DNA from: Catenibacterium sp. co_0103
GTDB lineage: Bacteria > Bacillota_I > Bacilli_A > Erysipelotrichales > Coprobacillaceae
Direction of reading: 5' to 3'
Assembly: GCF_004168205.1 (NCBI RefSeq)
Contig: NZ_RCYB01000023.1
Span: 1 to 29,378, forward strand
DNA: 29,378 bases
Part shown: positions 1 through 8,670 of the stretch, one piece after another
Numbering within the stretch: the first letter of the stretch is position 1
How the letters are laid out: every line of letters starts with the position of its first letter
The notes under the pieces: generated by a model
Told to the model about the DNA's origin: nothing
Databases searched by the model: none
Seen by the model: the letters and a program-made list of their open reading frames with translations, nothing else
Program-made: the position numbers and the translations under genes

Positions 1-4
1 AAAA

Positions 5-46
5 GACAATATAAGAATGTAGGAAAACCTACATTCTTATATTGTC
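5..46. repeat. Perfect 19-bp inverted repeat with 4-nt loop
   Basis: Positions 5-23 (GACAATATAAGAATGTAGG) and 28-46 are exact reverse complements separated by AAAA. A third copy of the right arm follows at 52-70 with two mismatches, so it is more than one simple hairpin. Read on the minus strand the hairpin is followed by TTTT at 4-1, so it could act as a second minus-strand terminator. The extra direct copy instead suggests a repeated palindromic or MITE-like element. No ORF lies in 1-235. Confidence 0.75.
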
Positions 47-198
47 CTAAACCTACATTTTTATATTGACTTTTGCAATATTGTACATCTACAACGCTAC
101 TTTTATACATGATATTTAATGCACCATTTACTCTTGCTATTCTTAATATAAAAAGACATGAATTGAAAACAGTCTAAAATATGGTAATAAAAGCGCAG

Positions 199-228
199 AA
201 AAAAAGTCATACACATTTGTGTATGACT
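199..228 (-). terminator. Intrinsic terminator of the L,D-transpeptidase gene
   Basis: On the minus strand a perfect 10-bp stem (arms 205-214 and 219-228) with a 4-nt loop is followed by a run of seven T (199-205 region). It lies 8 bases after the stop codon of the L,D-transpeptidase gene. Confidence 0.85.
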
Positions 229-235
229 CATGTTT

Positions 236-1699
236 TTATCCATTTAATGTATAGCCCTGTGAGTAGTAAACGACTACTGGCATACCAGTTGTAATAGTAT
301 TGTACATAGTACCTGCAAAACTTACTGGAAGGTTAACACATCCATGAGAACCACTAGACACATAAAGATTGCCACCAAAACTAGATCTCCAGTTTGCATC
401 ATGGAAACCAATACCTCTGTTAAATGGCATCCAATAACTTACAGGAGATTCATAAGGATACTTACCTGTAGCAGGATCCTTAGTACCTCTTAATACTCTA
501 TTACGTTCTTTAGAATAAATATAATATGTACCAGCTGGAGTATAACGATCTTTTGTCATCTTACCTGATACACAATCTGACTGAAGAACACACTGACCAT
601 TCTTATAAATCCATAGATGCTGACGAGATAAGTCAATTTCAACATAGTTACCACCAAGACCATAATTCTCAGTAGACTGTTCTTTAGCACTATAAGCAGG
701 AGCTCTCTTAACAGCCTTACCAGCATTTAAATCTTCTTTAATCTTTGTGATTTCTTCTGTCTGATTCATCTTATAACCATAAGTACCACCATCTACAGTT
801 CTTACACCTAAACCTGTTGCATTAAATGTATGTGTCTTACCAACAGTATTGGCTTTAGCTGCAAGTGTATAAACAAAGCTCTTCATACGTTTATTCCAGA
901 TTTCTTCGTTATAGCTATAAGTACCATCTTCATTCTTAACAAGCCATGTTAACATCTTTTCACTATTTAAGACTTCACTCAGATTGTTAGGTAGTTCATA
1001 AGTAATAGAAGTCTTTAAATATTTCTTTAATGTTTCAGCTTCAGCTTTAACAGTTTCAGTTGTTTTTCCAGGAACCTTATATGCATCCTTTACTTTAGCA
1101 ACATTTAAACTAGTTTTCTGAAGACCAACAGCTTTATTCACTGCTTCATAAACAGTTTCCTTATTTAAGCTATTTCCAGCTTTTTCCTTTTCTACAGTAA
1201 AAGTACCATTTTCATACTTCATACGTGCATCTGTAGGAGCTATCTGGTTTTCATCCTTTAACTGATTCTTTCCATAAAGAACAGTCTTTAACTTATTTTC
1301 ATCATAAGAAGTTTTAGTCTGAATAGTTTTCTTATTTCCCTTATGATTAAATAAGTAGTTCTTGAACCATGTGAATGAATCCTGTTTCTTCAACAACGCT
1401 TCAACCTGTCCATCAGGAACATAACTCATATTGATTTCTTTTGCTGAAATAGTTTCGGTAGTCTTATTTCTAAACTTCATTTCTAAAGTGTAGTTTAACT
1501 GATTTTCAGCAATCTTCTTTTCTGCATCTGCAACACTTAACTTACCTACATTTACATTATTAATATAAGTAGAAGGTAAGAAGCGATCACTATAAGCTGT
1601 ACTCATATGATGAATATAGAGGAATACTGATAATCCAAGAATCACGAGTACAGATACAATAATTACAATAATCTTATTTCTTTTCTGCATATTTGTCAT
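236..1699 (-). CDS. Membrane-anchored L,D-transpeptidase (YkuD domain)
   Basis: This is a 487-aa protein predicted to form 3-3 peptidoglycan cross-links or attach proteins to peptidoglycan outside the membrane. Residues 9-29 form a single N-terminal membrane anchor. Residues about 45-330 look like the peptidoglycan-binding (PG_binding_4 type) repeats that precede YkuD in Gram-positive enzymes. The YkuD domain runs from about 351 to 478. It has the HDANW histidine (His433) and the SHGCVN catalytic motif with His452 and Cys454 intact, so the enzyme should be active. The ATG at 1699 follows a GGGAGAG ribosome site at about 8 nt. The gene is monocistronic, with its own promoter (1741-1769) and terminator (199-228). 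It is related to the Enterococcus Ldt-fm group by architecture; the exact cross-link type is not visible. Confidence 0.93.
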   Translation of the reverse strand: MTNMQKRNKIIVIIVSVLVILGLSVFLYIHHMSTAYSDRFLPSTYINNVNVGKLSVADAEKKIAENQLNYTLEMKFRNKTTETISAKEINMSYVPDGQVEALLKKQDSFTWFKNYLFNHKGNKKTIQTKTSYDENKLKTVLYGKNQLKDENQIAPTDARMKYENGTFTVEKEKAGNSLNKETVYEAVNKAVGLQKTSLNVAKVKDAYKVPGKTTETVKAEAETLKKYLKTSITYELPNNLSEVLNSEKMLTWLVKNEDGTYSYNEEIWNKRMKSFVYTLAAKANTVGKTHTFNATGLGVRTVDGGTYGYKMNQTEEITKIKEDLNAGKAVKRAPAYSAKEQSTENYGLGGNYVEIDLSRQHLWIYKNGQCVLQSDCVSGKMTKDRYTPAGTYYIYSKERNRVLRGTKDPATGKYPYESPVSYWMPFNRGIGFHDANWRSSFGGNLYVSSGSHGCVNLPVSFAGTMYNTITTGMPVVVYYSQGYTLNG

Positions 1700-1740
1700 G
1701 TTATCTTTCTCTCCCTTACACTACTCCTTCTAATGCATTG

Positions 1741-1769
1741 ATTATAGCAAACATTTGTAAAAAGGTAAA
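1741..1769 (-). promoter_or_regulatory. Sigma-70 type promoter for the L,D-transpeptidase gene
   Basis: On the minus strand TTTACC (1769-1764) and a perfect TATAAT (1746-1741) are separated by 17 nt. The -10 is about 40 nt upstream of the ATG at 1699. The remainder of 1770-1990 is AT-rich intergenic DNA without a recognisable gene. Confidence 0.65.
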
Positions 1770-1999
1770 TCAAGATTTGTGAAATGACTTAAAAATACAC
1801 CACTTGTACAAAAGAAATTAGTTTTAACTTATTTATTTGTGAATAAATATTGCATAAATAGTGAGGTGTGATTGTTAGTACGTTGTGTGTAGTGACAAAG
1901 AATGTACAGAAATGTGTGTAGGTGATTCGAAAATAGTCTCTCTTAAATAAGCAATTCTTCAAATATTGGAGTATTAAATAGTATGGAGGATGTGACTAT

Positions 2000-2386
2000 A
2001 TGGCAATACCAACAAGTATTAAAACATTATTATCTGGCGATGTTGTTGAATGGGCAAGAATTGAATTAAAACAAACTTGGGATCCAGCAGCATCTTTGAA
2101 AACTATATGTGCATTTGCGAATGATCTTGATAATTGGGGCGGTGGATATATTATTGGAGTGCAAGAGGTTAATGGAAGACCCATTTATCCTTTAAAGGGT
2201 GTGCAACCAGAAAAGCTGGATTCTTTTCAAAAAAGTATTTTTGCGAAATGTAAGCTTCTTAGACCATCGTATACACCTATAATCAGCGTAGAAAAATATC
2301 AAGATAAGTATTTTATCGTTATATGGTGTCCAGGTGGAGATAATAGACCATATTCATCACCGAAAACGATGGAGAGAAATGATTAG
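2000..2386 (+). pseudogene. N-terminal fragment of an AlbA_2 (Schlafen-type) DNA-binding protein
   Basis: The 128-aa ORF has a GGAGG site 10 nt before the ATG. It contains most of an AlbA_2 domain: the ELKQTWD start, the CAFAND segment and the GGGYIIGV glycine-rich strand around residues 48-54. Such domains head transcriptional regulators or RecG-like ATP-binding proteins of roughly 400-500 aa that end in a winged helix. Here the ORF stops just after residues SSPKTME, where relatives continue. A matching C-terminal winged helix lies at 4418-4606, beyond the IS607-like element. The middle of the protein is missing, so the gene is broken by insertion plus deletion. That the two fragments were one gene is inference from their order and domain type. 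Confidence 0.75.
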
Positions 2387-2472
2387 GAGAAAACTATAAG
2401 TAACTGAATATATTGACTGTTATGTTTAAATATACTCATGGAAGAAGTGTTAAAATGAACACATCAATATCA

Positions 2473-3097
2473 CAAATTATAAATCAAAAGATTTTGCTGA
2501 ACTTCTTGGTGTATCTGTTAAGACATTATAACGTTGGGGCAGAGAAGGAACTTTAAAAGCGAACTGAACTCCAACTAATAGGCGTTATTACACATATGAT
2601 CAGTATCTTCAATTCAAATGTACAAATATTGAAAATGATAAACATTAGGTGGTTATTTATGTCAGAGTGTCTACGAAGAATCAAAAAGATGATTTAATAA
2701 ATCAAGTTGCATTTTTAAGACGGTTTTGTAATGTACAAAAGAGGAATTCTTGTAGAGCAGTGTATTGAAGAATATGGAAACTGTGTAACGATTTATTAGA
2801 TGAAGTAATGAAACTAAAATCAAAAGCATAATTTGAATACCCACAAACCATAGGTTAGTGAAAATTAAATTTTATTAACGCCTAATAAACGGCGTTCATG
2901 AAGATGAACTTAATGCATAGATTTTCCATTTGTTCTATAATTAGATTAGAAATCAGATGAAGAACTCATGCAGGATATTGTTTCAATACCTCATGTGTTC
3001 TCCTGCAGGCTGCAATGGGTATCGTAAGTATAAAAAACTGTAGAAAGGGATGAGGAAATTGCTGAAGAGCTTCAAGACGGAAATAAATCCGACAGAT
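2473..3097 (+). pseudogene. tnpA: Decayed IS607 tnpA (serine recombinase)
   Basis: Reading the frame that begins at 2477 gives a MerR-like helix-turn-helix (KDFAELLGVSVKTL, then RWGREGTLKAN). A TNRRYY segment follows, then the serine-recombinase start VVIYVRVSTKNQKDDL with its catalytic Ser in YVRVST, near 2650-2700. This frame is broken by in-frame TAA, TGA and TAG codons, several explicable as C-to-T changes of Gln or Arg codons. Similarity then fades, with an apparent deletion. A remnant resembling the recombinase C-terminus (EELMQDIVSIPHVFSCRL) appears near 2960-3010 and runs into the tnpB start. The protein cannot be made, so the element is not self-mobile unless TnpA is supplied in trans. 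Confidence 0.7.
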
Positions 3098-4213
3098 GAG
3101 CAGAAAGTCAAGATTCGTAAAACAATAGGTACTTGCAGATTTATCTATAATTTCTATCTTGCTCATAATAAGGAGCTTCATGAAAATGGGGAAAAGTTTA
3201 TGAGCAGCAGCCAATTCAGGGTATGGCTCAACAATGAGTTTCTTCCGAGCCATCCAGAATATTCATGGATCAAGGAGGCTTATTCAAAATTGGTAACACA
3301 GGCAGTAAATGACGGACAGAATGCATTTAAAAGATTCTTTGATCACAAGAGCGCCTTTCCAAAATTTAAGAAGAAAGGCAAATCTGATGTGAAAATGTAT
3401 TTTGTAAGGAATAATCCAAAAGATTGCCTTTGCGAAAGACACAGACTCAAGATTCCGTCACTTGGCTGGGTCCGCATCAAAGAGAAAGGATATATTCCCA
3501 CTACAAAGGATGGATACGTAATTAAAAGCGGTCATGTCTCAATAAAAGCTGACAGATACTATGTTTCAGTTCTTATAGAAATCAAGAATAAAAGGATAGC
3601 CAGTCATTCCAGTAAAGGAATTGGCATTGACCTTGGATTAAAGGACTTTGCGATTGTTTCTAATAGAAAGACTTATAAGAATATCAATAAATCTGAAAAA
3701 TTAAGGAAGCTTGGAAAGAAGCTTATTCGAGAACAGAGAAGTCTTTCTCGAAAGTATGAAAATCTGAAGAAAGGAGGGTTCACTCAAAAAAGAAATATAC
3801 AAAAACAAAGGCTTAAGATACAGAAACTTCATCATAGAATTGACAATATTCGTACTGACTACATCAATAAGATAATCGCAGAGATAGTGAAAACCAAGCC
3901 ATCTTATATAACGATTGAAGATCTAAACGTATCAGGAATGATGAAGAACAAGCATCTTTCAAAGGCAGTTGCTTCGCAGAAGTTTTATGAATTTAGAACA
4001 AAACTTCAAGCTAAATGCAGGGAGAACGGAATTGAACTTCGAGTTGTAGATAGATGGTTCCCATCATCTAAGACTTGTCACTGCTGCAAACATATCAAGA
4101 AAGATTTAAAGCTTTCAGATAGACTTTTCAAATGTGATTGTGGCTATATCGAAGACAGAGATTTCAATGCTGCACTTAATCTGAGAGATGCTACAACCTA
4201 CGAAGTTGCATAA
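3050..4213 (+). CDS. tnpB: TnpB RNA-guided nuclease of IS607-type element
   Basis: This 387-aa protein has the full TnpB layout: an N-terminal helix-turn-helix/OrfB region (residues 1-60), a wedge-like central part, and a split RuvC nuclease with a zinc ribbon. All three RuvC acidic residues are visible: Asp194 in GIDLGLKD, Glu290 in ITIEDLNV and Asp371 (or Asp369) in EDRDFNAALNL. The zinc ribbon has Cys343, Cys346, Cys362 and Cys364. Known TnpB proteins are guided by an RNA from the 3' end of their own gene and cut DNA next to a short adjacent motif. This helps retain the element after excision. The ORF is intact although its tnpA partner is decayed. The ATG at 3050 follows GAAAGGG closely. 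Confidence 0.93.
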   Translation: MRKLLKSFKTEINPTDEQKVKIRKTIGTCRFIYNFYLAHNKELHENGEKFMSSSQFRVWLNNEFLPSHPEYSWIKEAYSKLVTQAVNDGQNAFKRFFDHKSAFPKFKKKGKSDVKMYFVRNNPKDCLCERHRLKIPSLGWVRIKEKGYIPTTKDGYVIKSGHVSIKADRYYVSVLIEIKNKRIASHSSKGIGIDLGLKDFAIVSNRKTYKNINKSEKLRKLGKKLIREQRSLSRKYENLKKGGFTQKRNIQKQRLKIQKLHHRIDNIRTDYINKIIAEIVKTKPSYITIEDLNVSGMMKNKHLSKAVASQKFYEFRTKLQAKCRENGIELRVVDRWFPSSKTCHCCKHIKKDLKLSDRLFKCDCGYIEDRDFNAALNLRDATTYEVA

Positions 4214-4417
4214 ATGAACGCAAACGTAGGTATGTACCGAAGGCTATTTCGGGAATTTACGACTATGGAGTGTACTAGGACCTGTGAGTAGATATGATTT
4301 CGGTCAATCCAAAGCATACACGATGATATAGTAAGTAATGTTCGTGAGAACTTACATTATCTCGATGTGAGTATATTTAATCACATTTCGAGTGGCAGCC
4401 GAAGTTGAGCAAAAAAA
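4150..4417 (+). ncRNA. Probable TnpB guide RNA (omega RNA/reRNA) region
   Basis: The tnpB 3' end and the 204 bases after it carry no ORF but several hairpins. ACCTACG (4195-4201) pairs with CGTAGGT downstream, spanning the stop codon. CCGAA/TTCGG lies at about 4238-4253, and GTTC/GAAC nested in GTAAG/CTTAC at about 4331-4355. A TGTGA/TCACA stem with flanking TCGA arms lies at about 4362-4391. TnpB guide RNAs are known to span the tnpB 3' end and end at the element boundary. The guide would then be read from the flanking AlbA_2 C-terminal sequence just after about 4417. Exact ends are not visible. Confidence 0.55.
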
Positions 4418-4606
4418 GGAACTGAAAGAAGTTTAGAGATACTTGATAAAATGAGAGAAAATCCTTTTGTAACACAGGTTAAGCTAATGGAAGAATTCAA
4501 TCTAACCAGAAAACAGATTCAAAACATCATTCAATACTTGCGTTTAAATGGGTTAGTAGAAAGAGAAGGCTCTAATAGAAGTGGTAAATGGATAGTGAAG
4601 AAATAA
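4418..4606 (+). pseudogene. C-terminal winged-helix fragment of the AlbA_2 protein
   Basis: An open frame of 62 codons ending in TAA at 4606 has no start codon at its beginning. It encodes a winged helix: ERSLEILDKMRENP, then TQVKLMEEFNLTRKQIQNII, then RLNGLVEREG and SGKWIVKK. Such domains close AlbA_2/RecG-like regulators. It lies immediately after the IS607-type element, in the same orientation as the N-terminal AlbA_2 fragment at 2000-2386. It is therefore best read as the other end of that disrupted gene. Confidence 0.65.
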
Positions 4607-4738
4607 TATATTACCACATTTCCTGCACTGTATGATATTAGAAAAACATTGTATATATCAATGTTATTTTGATTGCTGATGAGAGTAACTGTTAAACACA
4701 TTAACAAGTCACTTTTTTCATAGTTATTCAATATGTGT

Positions 4739-4744
4739 TATAAT
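4739..4744 (+). promoter_or_regulatory. Extended -10 promoter of the hydrolase-aroD-bgl operon
   Basis: TATAAT at 4739-4744 is preceded by TG one base upstream (TGTTATAAT), an extended -10. The -35 match is weak (TTTCAT at 4716-4721, 17-nt spacing). It lies 22 nt before the operon's first ATG at 4767. It also overlaps the upstream alternative start at 4743, which argues against that start. Confidence 0.6.
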
Positions 4745-4766
4745 GTGGTCAAAGCGAGGTAATGCT

Positions 4767-5453
4767 ATGAAAATATATTATGAAGTACATGGAAATGGTT
4801 ACCCAATTATCTTATTACATGGTAATCAGGAAAATAGAAAAATATATGATCAATTAATCAAAGATTTAGAAAACGATTATCAATTAATCGCAATGGATTC
4901 ACGTTATCATGGTAAATCTATTAAGAGTGGGCCTTTAACACTAGACCGTATGGCTCAGGATGTAATGGATGTCGCAAATGAACTAGATTTAGAAGAATAT
5001 GATGTCATTGGCTTTAGTGATGGTGCGAATATCGCACTTACACTTGCAGGTAAAGATGACCGTTTAAAACATATGGCACTTCTTTCACCTAATGCCACTC
5101 CTCAAGGCATTAAATGGTATTATCGTCTCCATATGTATATGACATTACTCTTATTGCCAATATTCTGTATATATGATAAGAGATCAAGAATACGTTTTAA
5201 GCTCATTTCGTTTATGACAAAAGAGCCACATTTTACTGCAGATTACTTATCAGAACTTAAGATTCCAGCTTTATTACTATCTGGTGAACATGATGTAATC
5301 AAGGATTCTGATTTCACATTTATTCAGTCATCATTGCCTTATTGTGTACATAAGGTGATTAAAGGTTCACCACATTTCTTATTAGGTGATCAATATGATA
5401 AAACATTAAGAGAAATAAGGGGGTTTTTATATGCCTGTCATCACGAAGCATAA
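4767..5453 (+). CDS. Alpha/beta-fold hydrolase
   Basis: This is a 228-aa serine hydrolase of the alpha/beta fold. The oxyanion-loop motif LLHGNQEN lies at about residues 19-26, the nucleophile elbow is GFSDG, an acidic SGEHD motif follows, and the catalytic His is in SPHFLLGD near the C-terminus. The full triad is visible; the substrate is not. The ATG at 4767 is chosen because a GAGG site lies 8 nt upstream and the -10 promoter overlaps the earlier start at 4743. It is the first gene of a four-gene operon, and its end overlaps aroD by 23 nt, implying coupled translation. Relatives are annotated as carboxylesterases or non-heme chloroperoxidase-like hydrolases; I cannot choose. Confidence 0.85.
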   Translation: MKIYYEVHGNGYPIILLHGNQENRKIYDQLIKDLENDYQLIAMDSRYHGKSIKSGPLTLDRMAQDVMDVANELDLEEYDVIGFSDGANIALTLAGKDDRLKHMALLSPNATPQGIKWYYRLHMYMTLLLLPIFCIYDKRSRIRFKLISFMTKEPHFTADYLSELKIPALLLSGEHDVIKDSDFTFIQSSLPYCVHKVIKGSPHFLLGDQYDKTLREIRGFLYACHHEA

Positions 5454-6184
5454 TGTATTAGATATAAATAATGTTGTATTTGGAGATGGAACACCTAAGA
5501 TTTGTCTTCCTATTGTAGATACAACTAAAGAAGATATTATTGATACTTTAGATTCTTATAAGGATTTAGATTATGATGTAGTAGAAATTAGACTTGATTT
5601 CTATGAAGGATTAAAAGAAGGACATTTGACAGATGCATTAGAAGAAATTAAGAAACATACAGATAAACTTGTATTAGGTACAATCCGTACTGTGAGTGAA
5701 GGAGGAGAAGGAGAACTTACTTCTCTAGAGTATATACATTGTATTAAAGAAATCTGTGATGCACATGTAGATCTAGTAGATATTGAGTTATCACAGGGAT
5801 ATGAATCTGTGATGGAACTTGTTCAGTATGCTCATAAGAAAGGTGTTCATGTTATTATGAGTGAACATCATTTTGAGGAAACACCATCAAGAGAAGATAT
5901 GCAGGAAACACTAGAAAAGATGGAAATATTAGGGGCTGATTTACCTAAACTTGCTGTTATGCCTGAAAGTAAAGAAGACCTATTAACACTTCTAGAAGCC
6001 ACTCTTTATTCAAGTCAGCGTTTAGGAAAACCTATTATTACTATGTCTATGGGTAAACTAGGACGGTTGTCACGTATGATGGGGGAATACTTTGGTTCAT
6101 GTATGACCTTTGCGACAGCCAAGGATGAGAGTGCACCAGGACAGGTTCCTCTTGATGATTTAAAGAAAGTATTAGAGGTTCTAC

Positions 6185-6192
<8 letters not shown>
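5431..6192 (+). CDS. aroD: Type I 3-dehydroquinate dehydratase
   Basis: The 253-aa protein catalyses dehydration of 3-dehydroquinate to 3-dehydroshikimate in the shikimate pathway, through a Schiff-base lysine. The (beta/alpha)8 features are seen: EIRLDFYEG at about 52-60 (substrate-binding Glu and Arg), GTIRT at about 83-87, the His in SEHHFEETP (146/147) and the Schiff-base Lys173 in LPKLAVMP. Length equals the usual family size. The ATG at 5431 follows an AAGGGGG site. It overlaps the hydrolase before it and the HD gene after it (8 nt). It is not beside other aro genes, so its place in an operon with a phospho-glucosidase is unusual. A catabolic quinate/shikimate role cannot be excluded. 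Confidence 0.95.
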
Positions 6193-8388
<2,196 letters not shown>

Positions 8389-8414
8389 TTCGCTTTCAAC
8401 ATTGCGAAAAAAAG

Positions 8415-8455
8415 AAACCCATGAGAAATGCTTGACATTAGGCTCATGGGTTTTT
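8415..8455 (+). terminator. Terminator after the GH1 gene
   Basis: An 11-bp perfect stem (AAACCCATGAG, 8415-8425, with 8443-8453) encloses a 17-nt loop and ends in a T run. It lies 27 nt after the GH1 stop codon. Confidence 0.8.
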
Positions 8456-8467
8456 ATACTGTTTAAG

Positions 8468-8649
8468 GGTAAACATTCTTTATGTTTATCAATAATTAAA
8501 AAAACGTTGATATATTCAACATTTTTTCGTGTTAATAAATTATTTGTGAGATATTTTTTTATCTCAAGCATATTAGTTGCATGTGCAACTAATTTAGACT
8601 AATATAGAATTAGAAAAAATCTATTAGGTATTTCATCCTAATAGATTTT
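8468..8649 (+). promoter_or_regulatory. Hairpin-rich nrdD upstream region with palindromic operator candidate
   Basis: Five inverted repeats lie in 180 bases: 8468-8490 (9-bp stem), 8506-8520 followed by six T, 8548-8565 (GAGATA/TATCTC), a 22-base palindrome at 8572-8593 (arms ATTAGTTGCA), and 8616-8649 (13-bp stem AAAATCTATTAGG). The last ends just before the GAGGAGGG ribosome site of nrdD and resembles an attenuator. A promoter candidate TTGCAT (8577-8582), 17 nt, TAATAT (8600-8605) places the -35 inside the palindrome. That is consistent with repressor binding. No clear NrdR box or known riboswitch was recognised. Confidence 0.5.
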
Positions 8650-8670
8650 CTTATGAGGAGGGTAAATAAC

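Larger units (their letters stand above)
2387..4417 (+). mobile_element. IS607-family element (decayed tnpA, intact tnpB, 3' RNA region)
   Basis: The segment between the two halves of the AlbA_2 gene holds a degenerate serine-recombinase tnpA, a full-length tnpB starting next to it, and a structured non-coding tail. This gene pair and order are typical of IS607. The right boundary is placed where winged-helix coding resumes, at the GG of 4418-4419, since IS607 elements join at GG dinucleotides. The left boundary is placed after the AlbA_2 stop. Both ends are estimates because IS607 elements lack terminal inverted repeats and target duplications. Confidence 0.7.

Noticed and set aside
8402..8602. 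66-aa ORF between the GH1 gene and nrdD
   Set aside because: It spans a terminator and several hairpins, has no ribosome site, and its peptide is low-complexity hydrophobic.
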